NCBI GenBank assembly: GCA_951640165.1 | Contig: OX621253.1 | Span: 33,425,969 to 33,489,968 of the forward strand | Direction: 5' to 3' | Length of the DNA stretch: 64,000 nucleotides | DNA from: Pseudoips prasinana | Lineage: Eukaryota > Arthropoda > Insecta > Lepidoptera > Nolidae | Shown: positions 1 to 10,108 of the stretch, piece by piece | How positions within the stretch are numbered: position 1 is the first letter of the stretch | Layout of the letters: each line of letters begins with the position of its first letter | Translations under genes and position numbers: made by a program | The notes under the pieces: generated by a model | Seen by the model: the letters and a program-made list of their open reading frames with translations, nothing else | Database searches by the model: none | Told to the model about the DNA's origin: nothing

Positions 1-2
1 TA

Positions 3-242
3 CCCTACAACAAAACGATACTATGCAAAAGGAGAAAGGATATCGTTGCGCAAGTTCCACGAACTAAAACCACATTTGCTAGCAGGCAGCTTAATAAACG
101 CTCGGCTCAGCTGTATAACAAAATTAATAAAGAAATATATATATTTGACAAAAATTACTACGAGTGCAAAAAAAGCCTAACAAGTTGGTTAAAATTACTT
201 ACCTACGAGGACACAGAGGCACTACTAGAAAATAGCGAGTGA
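3..242 (+). CDS. LINE reverse transcriptase ORF, C-terminal end (partial)
   Basis: An open frame of 79 codons entering from the left edge and ending in TGA. The last 25 residues (YECKKSLTSWLKLL then YEDTEALL) align in pattern with the end of the LINE protein at 20.7 kb (YTRCKISVTAYLKTLDYQTTE). This is the region downstream of the reverse transcriptase domain in CR1/Jockey-type elements. The catalytic part lies outside the window, so function is inferred from this similarity only. No internal stop is seen. Confidence 0.6.
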   Translation, partial: PYNKTILCKRRKDIVAQVPRTKTTFASRQLNKRSAQLYNKINKEIYIFDKNYYECKKSLTSWLKLLTYEDTEALLENSE

Positions 243-293
243 ACAAAAATCATATCAATACGAACACAACACACCACATACACCACACACCAC

Positions 294-298
<5 letters not shown>

Positions 299-333
<35 letters not shown>
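299..333. repeat. (CA)n microsatellite
   Basis: About 17 CA units inside the 3' UTR of the LINE fragment, preceded by imperfect CACCACA units. Confidence 0.95.
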
Positions 334-336
<3 letters not shown>

Positions 337-780
337 CAATCCTTTATTTTAACTTTATTCTATTTATTGTTAAGAAATATATATATTGTAAATTGTAAGC
401 ACGCAAACATAAAATTGATATGGAAGAGCGGGGTCTCGTAATACAGGCATTGTCTGCCTAAAATGAGACCCCATACAAATTCATTTATTTATGTAATTCG
501 TTGTTTGCGATAATAAACTATTTTGATTGATTTTTTGATGACTCGGGGTGCACCCTGCACATAGATCCGGCATATCGACTTGCATGTGTGTTCGCAAATA
601 AACTTGCTTCCTCCCTATAAAGAAGTCAAGTACCTATCTAGTGCGAAGGGTCTTAAGTACCTACCCATTACGGTTCCAAAGATACAAACAAAACTACGAT
701 CGAGGAAAACAAAAGTATGTTTTATAGGGGATCCCATTTAATTGTTAACTTTTATTTGGTTATTTATTTATTTTCTGATT

Positions 781-938
781 TAAAAAGACAACGCCCGCAC
801 TAGGGAAATAGTTCCGTGTGTCGCGGGTACTTTACAAACATATAATTGACGGACACAAATTACATGTAGACTCAGAACAAATATTTATGGGTCACATAAA
901 TATTTGTAATGCGCGGGAATCGAAGTCGGGACACGGAC
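781..938 (-). mobile_element. SINE type C, 5'-truncated copy
   Basis: Matches the other type C copies (31282, 50674, 26046) in the AACGCCCGC tail, the GGGTACTTTACAAACATAT segment and the central CTCAGAACAAATATTTATG core, reading on the minus strand. It stops near the B-box-like sequence, so the tRNA-like head is missing. Confidence 0.65.
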
Positions 939-1084
939 AGCTGTTTATTTTCTGTGATAGTAGCATTACTGAGTTTGAATATTGTATGTATCTAGCTATT
1001 GCAATTCAAAAGAAAGCCTTGTTTGTGGAATATGACATATTTTTATCTATATCTATTCTATAATTTTTATGTTAACTATAGTGC

Positions 1085-1170
1085 CATTAGGAATTCACAC
1101 AATGTATACATTTCAACTGTCCATCTTATACGATTCATGAGATACAGCCCGCTGACAGACCAACGGATGG
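1085..1170 (+). repeat. Family H fragment
   Basis: Contains the TTTCAACTGTC...CATGAGATACAGCCcGCTGACAGAC segment that also occurs near the 3' end of the family H copy at 35957-36113. Heavily decayed, and the boundaries are approximate. Confidence 0.5.
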
Positions 1171-1201
1171 TTTCTGTTGGTGATTATACCATACTATTAT
1201 A

Positions 1202-1372
1202 CTTGTGCCCCGCAGTGTTACCTGCGTTAAATGTTATAAATTATAGCGTATGTGTTAATCCAGGGTGTCAGCTAACTCCATACCAAATTTTATTAAAATC
1301 GCTTCAGCCGTTTAGACATGAAGAAGTAACAAACATAACTCACAAACTTTCGCCTTTATAATATTAGTGTGA
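1202..1372 (-). mobile_element. Helitron-like non-autonomous element
   Basis: On the minus strand it begins TCACACTAATATTATAAAGG, the usual opening of short lepidopteran Helitrons, and ends in a GC hairpin segment followed by GGGGCACAAGT. The terminal CTAG is mutated to CTTG on the plus strand, so the copy is old. Helitrons leave no target duplication, and none is seen. Confidence 0.65.
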
Positions 1373-2041
1373 TTATCAATTAGCCAAAACTTTATTAATG
1401 TCTGACCGCCTGACTGACATGTTAAACGTATGTGAACATTAAAAAATATTGTCGTTCTATGAGGTCCTTCTACTTGACCCTAAAGCTACTATCAGTACAC
1501 AAACAGATTAAGAGCTACAAATTAAACAGATACACGATCATGTCTGCAGTCCCCTTTGCCAGGTGGTACAAAAACGAATTAATTTTTTCCGCCAGTGATT
1601 AAGTGCCCATTGAATACTATTACCCCAACTATTTACCCCTCTGTCCCCCCTACCGACATAATGGATTCCTGTCCGTAATTTAGTTCGGTGTAACTTTTTC
1701 AGGTGTGAGGAAATGAATTGAAGTTAAGTACGTTCACGAGTTTGCTTTAGACAGAATATTGTTATTGACATTTATGTTTATACATTTACAATTTGCTACT
1801 AATGCGTTGCAGAAGTATCTACTTGGGACAACATGTCATGCAACCGGAAGAGATACAAACACTCACTGCACAATCAATCTGGAAGTTTATATTAGTTATT
1901 AGTTTATATTAAAGCTACAGGATTAAGCAGTGAACTCTAACAAATCAAAGAGCGCTGCTACAATATCAATATCTGACAATAATAATAATAAAGCCTTTTA
2001 ATTTCCTATAAACCTTAAAAAAGTAGTTACAAAATATTTAT
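1373..2041. other. AT-rich stretch, nothing recognised
   Basis: No exon-like, RNA-like or repeat structure is apparent apart from short (AAT)n runs near 1978-1993. Confidence 0.5.
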
Positions 2042-2306
2042 ATGCTGCTGTGTGGTGACGGCGACAAATATCAGAATCAGAATATCATCACCCCATCTCA
2101 TCCCGTGGGGGGCGTAGAAGTCGACCCGAGGGAATATCTACCAGAGGACGGGAAGCAGCTTCCTTCTGAGTACTACGACCATCATACTGCGATCGCCAAC
2201 CCGCCTGCCAAGCGTGGCGATTATGGCATATCCCCTCAAGATGATTCTTGAGGGAGGCTTGTCCAGCAGTGGACTTATTTAAGCTGTAATGATGATGATG
2301 ATGATT
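2042..2306 (+). mobile_element. Short retroelement family E, copy 1 (RTE-tailed)
   Basis: Starts TGCTGCTGTGTGGTGACGGC and ends TTGTCCAGCAGTGGACTTAT followed by (ATG)n. Other copies are at 16817, 30817 and 32404 (near full length) and 14399 and 29229 (partial). The last 40 bases resemble the 3' end of the RTE LINE at 58.8-60.5 kb, which suggests mobilisation by an RTE reverse transcriptase. No tRNA-like A/B boxes are convincing, so it could instead be an internally deleted LINE rather than a true SINE. Confidence 0.7.
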
Positions 2307-2394
2307 TATATGCTTTCCTATTTCTATGTTAGTAACTCTTAAGTCTAAATGATTCTAGTGTTAGTGTTTTAATTAAGAATTTATATTATAGGAA

Positions 2395-2996
2395 ACCCCT
2401 AGATAGGGTATAGGCCTCCTCCAAATTCTTCCATTTTGTTCTGTTCTGTGCTATTTTTGTCCATTTTGGCCCCGCCACCGATACTATGTCGTCCGTCCAT
2501 CTTCTTTGTGGTTGGCCCACGCTTCTTTTTCCTAGTGGGCCGGTCCATTGCGTGCTCTTGAGAGTCCATCGCTGGTCTGTGCATCTCGCTACATGGCCGA
2601 CCCAGACCAATATCTGATACAATAACAGAAATGGTCGAGGTAGCAAGATGCCAACAAGGCATCAAGCCCCAAATAACAATAATAATAATACAATTTACAT
2701 TTCCATCCAAATTAAGAGTAATGTTCCTGTCGGTGAATCTTACTCCATTCCTCCCTAAGTACAGCATGCGCTTCTTGGTACTTCTTCTCTTGGCCGTCGT
2801 CGGTTTTACGAGGTATGTGTCCACTGCAGCTTGAGCTAAGCAATTTTTTGGGCTATGTCTGTTACTTTCGTTTGACATTTCAGATTCGATCACGCTGGAT
2901 AACTATGAACACAGTCATTGCTCTTTGGGTGACCTTGTACTCAAATGAGGTCATAGTAAGCGACCACAAACCATATCTCTGTTCTATAAGTCATCT
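2395..2996 (-). pseudogene. Decayed RTE-like LINE, C-terminal region
   Basis: Minus-strand translation gives WVGHVARCTDQRW, then GKRSVGQPQRRWTDDIVSVAG, then W..IAQNR..W..LEEAY. This parallels the end of the LINE at 60.2-60.45 kb (WAGHIARRTDGRW, GRRSVGRPPTRWTDDLVRVAG, IAQDRQLWRSLGEAF). Further upstream, near 2900-2996, nucleotides matching the MTYRTETWSLT region remain but in other frames. Frameshifts and an apparent insertion around 2640-2700 show it is dead. The catalytic RT motif lies upstream and is absent. Confidence 0.75.
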
Positions 2997-3008
2997 CTGC
3001 AAACCACA

Positions 3009-3056
3009 AACCAAAACCGATGCTATTATGTCTTCATAATAGCATCGGTTTTGGTT
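3009..3056. repeat. Perfect 22-bp palindrome, 4-nt loop
   Basis: Arms 3009-3030 and 3035-3056 are exact reverse complements (ACCAAAACCGATGCTATTATG is part of the left arm). It lies exactly where a minus-strand RTE fragment gives way to a plus-strand RTE-like fragment, so it probably marks a snap-back or inversion junction. Confidence 0.9.
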
Positions 3057-3175
3057 CGCTGGAAGACGCTGTATGCATTGGGGGAGGGATCGGCAATTGT
3101 GGCAAGTTTTGGGTAAGGTCCAGCAGTAGACGTCTTGTGGCTGACTTTGCGATGAAGATATTCTTGCCTGCCCCG
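3057..3175 (+). pseudogene. RTE-like LINE tail fragment
   Basis: Contains GGTCCAGCAGTAGACGTCTT followed by GTGGCTGACTTTGCGATGA, a decayed form of the RTE LINE 3' end at 60.44-60.48 kb. It is in the opposite orientation to the neighbouring fragment at 2395-2996. Confidence 0.5.
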
Positions 3176-3373
3176 AGTTCTTCTTCCCTCTACTTGTCAT
3201 TCCCTAATGTTACTTATGAAAGTGTCGTACTGTATGAAGTCTCTCAACAACTTTCCTCTTCTTCTCTCTATGGTGTTCAAGATAAATCTATTTCCATCAT
3301 GTTTAGCATTTATTTATTTTTTTATCTCTGTGCTTTTTTTAACAGATCCTTCGGTACTTGGGTATTTTTCGAC

Positions 3374-3624
3374 GTATACTAATATTATAAAGAGGCAACG
3401 TTTGTGAGTTTGTAACGTTGTAAGGGGTAATCTCTGGATCTACTGAACCGATTTTCAAAATTATTTCACTAATAGAAAGCTACGTTATTGTGGAGTGTCA
3501 TAGGCTATGATTCATAATCATAATTTTTATTTATCCCGAACTTCTAACCCGAAGTATTACGCGGAACAAACGGGCAAGGACAAAAATATTTATAACGTGG
3601 AACGAAGGCCGCGGGCACTGCTAG
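3374..3624 (+). mobile_element. Helitron-like non-autonomous element
   Basis: Begins near GTATACTAATATTATAAAG and ends with a GC-rich segment, GGCCGCGGGCACTGCTAG, followed by T. These are the 5' consensus and CTAG/T 3' end of short lepidopteran Helitrons. The internal part includes ACTGAACCGATTTTCAAAAT, another common feature of these elements. No coding capacity. Confidence 0.8.
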
Positions 3625-4270
3625 TATAATATATTATTATGCTTCCCGTTAGCCATAAAGCAACAACTTCCACTAACATATCTTCACACACGAATTCCCC
3701 ATACGAGCCGACGACCAATAGTAACTCTTTTTTGCGCACAAAGTTGCTGCCCCTCGGCCTCCCCTGTAGCAAACAAACTCGCCGATGTGCACTAACTTCT
3801 GAATAACTCCCCGTATTGACAACCTGTACCATTCCGTAAATCATAAACGTTAAATTTTACACACCAATAATTATATACCCTCCCTATATAATAACTATCG
3901 ACGTAGAAGTATATTATACCTACCATAAATATTATTATTTTAAGATGACACTCGCAATAGAACAGAAGTGACATTTGGAAAAAAGTTTTTCCCCAAAATA
4001 CTGTCAATCTGCCGTCGGCTATATAATCATTCTCGGTTAGATTTTATATATGTATATTCAGCAAACAAGTGTCCGCCGCCTGATGGTAAGCACTTATATC
4101 TTTGGGCTCTTACAATACCGGCGGCTTCAAACAAGATTAATCTACACAACAACTATTCTATTGTCTCTTTGTCTGTGTGACCGGCTGTAACGGCTCACTT
4201 AACAGATACAGAATGTTGATGCTTTCGCTATAATGTTTTCCTAAAACTGAATGAATTGAATTATATTATA
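3625..4270. other. AT-rich stretch with a possible LINE-tail remnant
   Basis: Mostly featureless. Around 4055-4135, AAGTGTCCGCCGCCTGATGG followed by TAAGCACTTATA resembles the reverse complement of a Jockey-like LINE 3' tail (compare 26322-26460), but it is too decayed for a firm call. Confidence 0.4.
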
Positions 4271-4560
4271 GACTGGCCGTTTTGTCTAGTGGTTAGTGAC
4301 CCTGATTGCTAAGAAAATGGTCATGAGTTCGATTCCTACCCGGGACACACGTTTGTGTAATGACCACGATTATTTATATGTATGTAGTCCCACATAAATT
4401 ACCGAAAGCTTTTCTTATGGAAATTGCTTAATTATTATTTTTCGATTATATGTATGTAATTAAAAATATATAAGTATGTTTGTCTGGTAGCCATAGTACA
4501 GGCTCTGCTTTTGGGGTCGCATGGCAGTGTGTTAGTTGTACCAGGGCATAGAAGTAAATG
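4271..4560 (+). mobile_element. SINE type D, copy 1
   Basis: tRNA-like head with an A-box-like TCTAGTGGTTAGTGACC and a B-box GAGTTCGATTCC, followed by the core (GTGTAATGACCACGATTATT) and the tail TGGTAGCCATAGTACAGGC that is shared with types A and B. Related copies are at 53421 (plus) and 54962 (minus). The middle is expanded with AT-rich sequence relative to the others. Confidence 0.75.
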
Positions 4561-4684
4561 CGCGTGGCATAATCAATGTGACAGGACTAAAAATGAAGCG
4601 ACAAGAATAAAAATAAGATTATTCGCTATAATAACAAAACATAATGTCATAGAACAAACATTTTTTATACAACTTAGTTGGCAA

Positions 4685-4905
4685 ACAAGCATACGGCCCA
4701 TCTGATTGTAAGTGGTCACCGTAGCCAATGAACGCTTGCAACACCAGGGGCATCATTAGCGCGTTGCCGACTCTTTAGAAACCTTATAACTCCCTTTTTG
4801 AAAGGCTCCATTCTGTAGTCTCTGGGAAAACCGTAACAGGGAGTTCATTCCACAGCTTCAACGTACGTGGGACGAAGTTTCGCTGAAAGCGAAACGTACG
4901 TGATC
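4685..4905 (-). pseudogene. Jockey-like LINE C-terminus and tail, decayed
   Basis: On the minus strand the translation includes RFAFSETSSHVR, then SCGMNSLL (from a typical W-NELP motif), and ends with a decayed form of the K-RQR...GVASVH tail; the 3' UTR has GATGGGCCGTATGCTTGTTTG. The same C-terminal type occurs at 7800, 26322 and 61942. Stops and frameshifts are present. Confidence 0.65.
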
Positions 4906-5533
4906 GATACTTAAACATTTATTTATTTTTAAAAACTCATTAATAACGAAAGTATGACTTTATTTTAAAATTATGGATTATACTGTATTTTGCTACGATC
5001 TGTAGCAAAAATAATATTTTATGTCATGATTCGTTGCTTTGTCGTTATGTACGGAACACGACGAAAACGATGCGGAACTCGCACTTGGCCAGGATCCTTT
5101 TTGTTCGCAAGTTGGATACACGGACAAAACTGTAATAAAAAGAGGTTTCAAAAGACTCCCTTTCCCCCTCTGCTAAATTGCGTGGAAGAGATAAACTCTA
5201 CCGCAGATTTTTGGTAGACTCAATACAATCAGGACGGTACATTGACGGAAAATTTTTGATGTGCATTACTAACTTTGTAGGGGATGTCGTTTGATAAATG
5301 ATGTGGGGGCGGGCAATGGAATTTATAACATTCATTTTAATACAGGTAACTGATACATATATATACGAGCCTATACTTATCTACATACGTATTATATAGA
5401 GGTACAGATTGTAAGTTTTTAAGATGAGGGAAATTAACTTATAAGAGTTCAAAAAATGTTTTGATTCTTCATAGGTACATAATTCCATATAGACATATGT
5501 TATATATATAAAAAAGGTGTCAGGGAAGTGTCT
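4906..5533. other. No recognised feature
   Basis: AT-rich, with low-complexity TATATA runs near 5340-5510. Nothing else is supported. Confidence 0.5.
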
Positions 5534-5820
5534 TGAGAGGTGTCAAGGGACACCCGGATGGAACGAAGCTATTTCTTATTATTTATTATGTACACAAAAC
5601 CTGTATACACTCAACAAAAATAATCGTCGCGACACCACACTATTCAATGCAAAATAAAAATGAAAATATCTGGCTTGCTTTCTATAAGAGAGAGAGAGAT
5701 AGAGACAGACAGAGAAACATGCGCACGCCGCACAGCTGCAAAAGGTGTCGTGACAACTTTTCGTGAGATTTTTTTCCGTCTAGCCCCCTTTCACAACGCG
5801 CGATGAGGAACTTCGTTCCA
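5534..5820 (+). mobile_element. Family J element, copy 1
   Basis: Bounded by inverted TGGAACGAAG (5559) and CTTCGTTCCA (ends 5820), giving a 262-bp unit, with 25 bp of extra shared sequence on the left that also occurs beside copy 2. It contains a (GA)n run and ends with CCCCCTTTCACAACGCGCG. Copies: 14637-14922 (minus) and an inverted pair at 45856-46292. An open frame of 77 codons (5533-5766) is kept in copy 2 with few substitutions. MITE-like, but its superfamily is unknown. Confidence 0.7.
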
Positions 5821-5838
5821 ATATATAATGCCCTACTG

Positions 5839-6066
5839 TTCGAGTTTTGACCATGGCCGCCAGTGTTAATGGGGTTTAACCATTTGCGCGGGAGTTATTG
5901 TAGTGCACAAGTGCGTGCGCAAACACATCAGCACTTTTTATTCACTTCCTCTCATAACCCGATGGTACAGCTAGCTGACACGACCGGAAAGAGTTCAGGT
6001 ACAAGACCGACGACTTTACGAGCTCTTCGAGGCGCGGGGTTGTAACACCGCCAACTTTAACACTGC
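5839..6066 (+). mobile_element. Dispersed repeat family G, copy 1
   Basis: Shares with copies at 8292, 40905 (minus) and 43470 the sequence order GGCCGCCAGT..., GCGCGGGA, AGTGCACAAGTGCGTGCGCA, CTCATAACCCGATGG, CTGACACGACCGGAAAGAG and ACCGACGACTTTACG. The 3' end of the fuller copy (39256-39301, minus) looks tRNA-like in reverse. Class is unassigned. This copy is truncated at the 3' end. Confidence 0.6.
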
Positions 6067-7159
6067 AGATAATGAGACATATTCTTAGCAGAGAAATCCG
6101 AATATTACTTTTAAGTTTTAGTTGGTTCGACCTTGATTTGAACCCAGGACCTCAAAATCTGCAAGTAAACGCGCTGCGATTAAACCAACGGGTATATTGT
6201 TTACAATATATACATAAACTAGTGTCTACAATGAGCGACTACCTATCCTTATATTAATATCTAAACTGTCTAAATCAGCAGAAGAAACCCTTTATCAACA
6301 AAATGAAATAATTATTCAATTCATATTATATTAAATAGAAGTGGTAATAATTAATTTAATAACGTGTCACCGGATCCTAAACCGCTTTCAATTCCTAAAT
6401 ACATTGCCGTCTTCCCACCAAATTCCAATGTTAATAGCAAACTTAAACTGTAATGGTGACTTCTCACTACGTTAAACTCGTCTAAGCCGTAATTCTGTTC
6501 TCGGGCGGACTTGTCTTTTGTCAGCGATTCCCGAGTGGCAGATAACATCGGTTTATGTAGATTTATGGACGATATTTGAATTGTGCTGGAATATTGTGAA
6601 TGAATTTTGAAATATTTTATTTTTAACATGAAACGATTTTCTAAATATCTGAATATTCACCGAAATATTTACATAATCGAGGTGGCTTTTCTATAGACTT
6701 ATGTGCAATGCTGCGTTAAGTTTCATTATGGCTACAGGGGGTGTACTGCCACGCCGTAACTAAGTACCGTATTCAATTATTTGATGATGAATTTATGTTA
6801 CTTACTGAGGTTTTAAGTAAACTTGGGAAAAAAATTGGTTTCGGCAGCAGTTTCGGTATTGGCAAAAATCCACCGAACCTTCGGTCACACCGAAACTCTG
6901 CGTTCGTGAAATATCGTACGTCGCTCGGTTGACTTCGGGTGAGTTCGTGTTTCGTGTGTCACCTATCTGATCGCCAACCGGTCAACCATGATCGTGTGTT
7001 ATTTTTTACGCAAAGTGATTAGGTAAATGTTTGTTTATTATTTTTGTCTACATGTCGGATTTATAGACAGTTATCTATAAAATAATGGTTAAAATTTTAT
7101 TAATATATTCATTTATTACTTACAGTTCATTTGTTTATGTTTGGTTACCAAACAACTAC
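6067..7159. other. AT-rich stretch with TTTCGGT-rich segment
   Basis: Mostly featureless. From about 6830 to 6950 several TTTCGG and ACCGAA motifs occur (for example CACCGAACCTTCGGTCACAC), and more appear at 7490-7560. Such clusters are found at ends of some hAT-type elements, but no terminal repeats or target duplication could be fixed. Confidence 0.35.
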
Positions 7160-7343
7160 CAAGGGGGAAAACCGGAATAAGCCAACTGCACTGTGTCCAG
7201 TTTTCCCCCCTGAAGCAATTCTCTCAAGGGGGAAAACTGGACTATGTCGAAATGACAAGGGGACTTTCTGGACACTTTTTACATTAGTGTCCAGTTTTCC
7301 CCCCTGAGGGGGATTATTTCAAGGGGGAAACCGGAATAAGCCA
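7160..7343. repeat. Alternating GGGGGAAAACYGGA motif cluster
   Basis: Five copies of CAAGGGGGAAAACTGGA-type sequence alternate in strand: plus at 7160, minus at 7196, plus at 7225, minus at 7290, plus at 7320. The outermost two are direct repeats of about 24 bp (both continue into ATAAGCCA), and the inner ones form inverted pairs. It could be a foldback element or a small complex satellite. Confidence 0.7.
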
Positions 7344-7628
7344 TACTACCAGCTATGATTTAACTGTGTCCTCTTCATATCATTCAATTGTATTGGATTC
7401 CGTTTAACACATATTAACTCTCTGTAGGTATAAGTGTATAAAATATTAAGCCATATTTCAGTAAACAATATATTTCAAACACGTCTGAAAAAGGTTTCGG
7501 TTACAGCAGTAACTGATATGATTCGTAGGTTCAATTTTGATTTCAGTTTCGGTAGAAAATCTTGTTTCCGTCTGACACTAATATACTTATAGTACAGCTG
7601 TCAGAAAATCTTACTACTCAAGGCTTAC

Positions 7629-7717
7629 CTGCAACACGGTGGTGTCGAAGTGCGCGAGGAGGGCTGCGGGCGACTGCTGCGAGGAGCGGCGTCGCCCTGA
7701 CAGTCGGGAGCTCCAAT
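7629..7717 (-). CDS. Internal exon of an unidentified host gene
   Basis: An 89-bp, strongly GC-rich block in AT-rich surroundings. On the minus strand it is preceded by the acceptor TCTGATTGTTTCAG and followed by the donor CAG|GTAAGC, both near consensus. No reading frame contains a stop. The frame ending in phase at the donor reads SSRLSGRRRSSQQS, then PAALLAHFDTTVLQ, which looks most like protein (a basic, serine-rich linker and then an amphipathic segment). 89 is not a multiple of three, so the phase shifts across the exon. It is not in any repeat family seen here. The gene itself is not recognised and its neighbouring exons are not visible in the window. This is the best evidence that part of this region is intronic. 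Confidence 0.65.
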
Positions 7718-7799
7718 CTGAAACAATCAGATACCGCAGGTTAGAAAACATTTAAATCTAGCGCCGTATACAAGGAGATCATCTCAGGGTTTATTTCAG

Positions 7800-8260
7800 C
7801 CAAGAAAGCCTATCTATAATAGTAATATAAGTCTGTCTATATATCAGTCTATGGACATACAGGACTCACATATATATGTAGGTATAGGCCCTAAGTCTGT
7901 GGAGAGACCTTGTTTCCTTGGGTCTAGTATACCGCCTATATATAATGGGATGTGTTTGGAAGAATTGTTCGACTTGATGCCAGTGGTCACTATCTACCGT
8001 AGGACCTCCTGCCACCGCCTAAGTTCTTCCTCACGCCATAGAACCTTTACGATCTCCCACGGTACGGTTTCAGCGAAACATCCTCGCTCGTATGCTATGG
8101 CTGAAGCAGTGTGTAATGATCTCCCTATAATGGTCTTCCAAGATACTAAAACACGGAGCTCTTTCAAAAAATTAATGATAATGTCAGCAGTGTGCGATTA
8201 AAGGCCCAGCTGATGTTCCAACATCAGGCTTTTATTAGGTGGCCGTCTGCTGCTGACATA
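7800..8260 (+). pseudogene. Jockey-like LINE, decayed C-terminal region
   Basis: The open frame 7851-8201 contains PPIYNGMCLEELFDLMP, then RRTSCHRL and AMAEAVCNDLPIMVFQD, then SSFKKLM. This is the usual end of Jockey/CR1-group LINE proteins: a YRIYNG.CSEELFDLIP-like start, an R-T-x-F-x-R stretch, W-N-x-LP-x-x-VF, and F-KK. Tryptophan and other conserved residues are lost and the upstream RT domain is missing, so this is a relic. Confidence 0.65.
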
Positions 8261-8291
8261 GTTGTACAAAAACACATTATATAATAATAAT

Positions 8292-8560
8292 GTCCTCCTA
8301 GCCGAATTCCGGCCACGGCGGCCAGTCTCAACAGAGATTAGCCATCTGCGCGGGACATATTATAGTGCTCAAGTGTGTGCGCAAACACAGGAGCACTTTC
8401 TATTCCATCACTCTCATGATCCGATGGGATGCCTAGGCGACACGACCAGAAAGAGGTCAGGTACAGGACCGACGGCGTTACGTGCTCTCCGAGGCACGGA
8501 GGTATAATACCGCCAACTCCCAGACTTCGGGCTAATGTTGAGAATTTTTTCGTTTTACAG
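8292..8560 (+). mobile_element. Dispersed repeat family G, copy 2
   Basis: Best-preserved 5' part of the family: CCTCCTAGCCGAATTCCGGC, then CACGGCGGCC, GCGCGGGACATATTATAGTG, GTGTGTGCGCAAACACA, and ACCGACGGCGTTACGTGCTC. It lies directly after a LINE fragment, which may mark where it inserted. The 3' end fades after 8560. Confidence 0.65.
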
Positions 8561-9242
8561 AAATTATTATTTTTAGAAATTTAACATAATATCAGACAAG
8601 TGTACAAACAGAATTGCACCCCTATCCCTCACTCAATCTCCTAAATACGAAAAGGTACATCATAACCGCAACCTAGCTTATATTTATCCTGTGACAACCA
8701 TTATTTGTAATACAAGCAACGTACTCAAAACTCATGCCATTTTTCAAAGCTAAATTCTTTGAACTTAACCTCCCAGCAAAACTGAAGCACGGTACGGTAA
8801 ATACTTCACAGACGAAGTAAAAGTGAAAACATTGAAAGTAAATAAAACAGCCAAACTGAGGCGTGTTGCAGACAGGAAACGAACCCAGGATCGAATGCCG
8901 GCGACTGGACTATAGGTAAACATACGTTTTCCTGTAGAAGAGTAACTGCATTGAACGTGGCTCGTGTATACGTTTTTAATACCTACTTTAGGTAGTTTAT
9001 TTGTATTGACCGTCGGTTAAGGGATGTTTTTCTATGTGCACCGCATGTTCACAAACCTTAGAAGTAACACCGGTGTCTATGTTCGGACCTCTAAGGTTCT
9101 TCCTTAGGTATTCCTCGAAAGTTGACATTATGTATGCAGATAATTAGAAAAAGAGAATAGAAATATATTTACTACAGTACCATGTCTATGTTTTTATTTA
9201 TTACTGACATTAATATCAGGAGGTTATGATTTATTTATTACT
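8561..9242. other. No recognised feature
   Basis: No repeat, exon or RNA structure identified. Confidence 0.5.
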
Positions 9243-9369
9243 AACTTTATAAATTATAGCCTATGTGTTAATCTAGGGTGTCAGCTAACTTCATACAAAA
9301 TTTATTAAAATCCGTACAGCCGCTTAGACCTGAAGAAGTAACAAAGAACGAAGTAATATTAGTGTGATT
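9243..9369 (-). mobile_element. Helitron-like fragment
   Basis: Nearly the same sequence as 1245-1372, including TATGTGTTAATCTAGGGTGT, AGCTAACTTCATAC and GAAGAAGTAACAAA, and ending on the minus strand 5' side with ATATTAGTGTGATTA. The 3' hairpin end is missing. Confidence 0.65.
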
Positions 9370-9987
9370 ATGCTTTTAATGAATTTATGATACGCTATTT
9401 ATCCATTGTTAGTGAATCTATGATAATAACACACACAACATATTCTTTCATTCGATAGGTAATGCTTTCGGACGGTTCCGACATACATTTCACTATGTAG
9501 AAATGTTCAAGTCGGGTAAGTTTTTTAAACCAATTTTTATTTTACTTCCTACCTATTTGATGGCTTTCTTTCAGTACGATATTTCTAAAGCATTAAGATT
9601 TTGCACACCTGCCGGACATTTTTCGGATTAGTGATAGGCACATTACAAAAATGCCCTAACTGCTTTAGTAATAAAGGTGCTATTAAGGTCGAAGAGATCC
9701 ACCGGGGCGACGACGTGATGTTGTTTCCACAAGGATTGAGATGGACCTGAATTTATAATGTTGAACTGAAGCACAATCTTGCTACTTAAAATGGACACTA
9801 GCGACCTGTCTCGCACGGATAAAAAGCTAACATAAAATAAAAGTTTATTTGTCTCTTTAAGATAAATATTACATTGTTAATTTACCAATGAATTATCAGA
9901 ATTATTTAATAATTACTAGATAATTTGTTTTCACTAGGCTCGAGACCGTTTAAGACGTAATAAGATAATATCACGATGTAATCAGTG
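9370..9987. other. No recognised feature
   Basis: AT-rich, with no supported gene or repeat. Confidence 0.5.
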
Positions 9988-10059
9988 AGGTTCTCGAGTG
10001 GCGACCACGAACCGGAAGACGCAGCGTGGGCAGGCCCCCTAAAAGATAGACCGATGATA
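9988..10059 (+). pseudogene. RTE LINE fragment (72 bp)
   Basis: GAGTGGCGACCACGAACCGG, then AAGACGCAGCGTGGGCAGGC and CCCCTAAAAGATAGACCGAT are almost identical to 60306-60366 of the intact-looking RTE LINE. It encodes part of the GRRSVGRPPTRWTDD segment. Such high identity in a short piece suggests a fairly recent partial insertion or conversion. Confidence 0.75.
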
Positions 10060-10090
10060 GATGAATTATTGAGAGGCAAATGTTCAATTC

Positions 10091-10108
10091 GTGTGTGTGT
10101 GTCTGTGT

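Larger units (their letters stand above)
1..540 (+). mobile_element. CR1/Jockey-like LINE, 3' end
   Basis: Tail of a non-LTR retrotransposon running in from the left edge: the end of the coding frame (stop at 240-242), a 3' UTR with a CA microsatellite, a hairpin with 8-bp arms (430-437 and 465-472), then an ATAATAAACTATTTTGATTGA-like end with short TTGATT repeats instead of a long poly-A. The organisation matches the LINE at 19.5-21.2 kb, so both probably belong to the same broad CR1/Jockey group. The exact clade is not determined. Confidence 0.7.

Noticed and set aside
2399..2893. 164-codon minus-strand open frame
   Set aside because: Its downstream half (2399-2646) is an alternative frame of the decayed RTE LINE whose real coding frame (RWTDDIVSVAG) overlaps it there; the upstream part matches no protein pattern.
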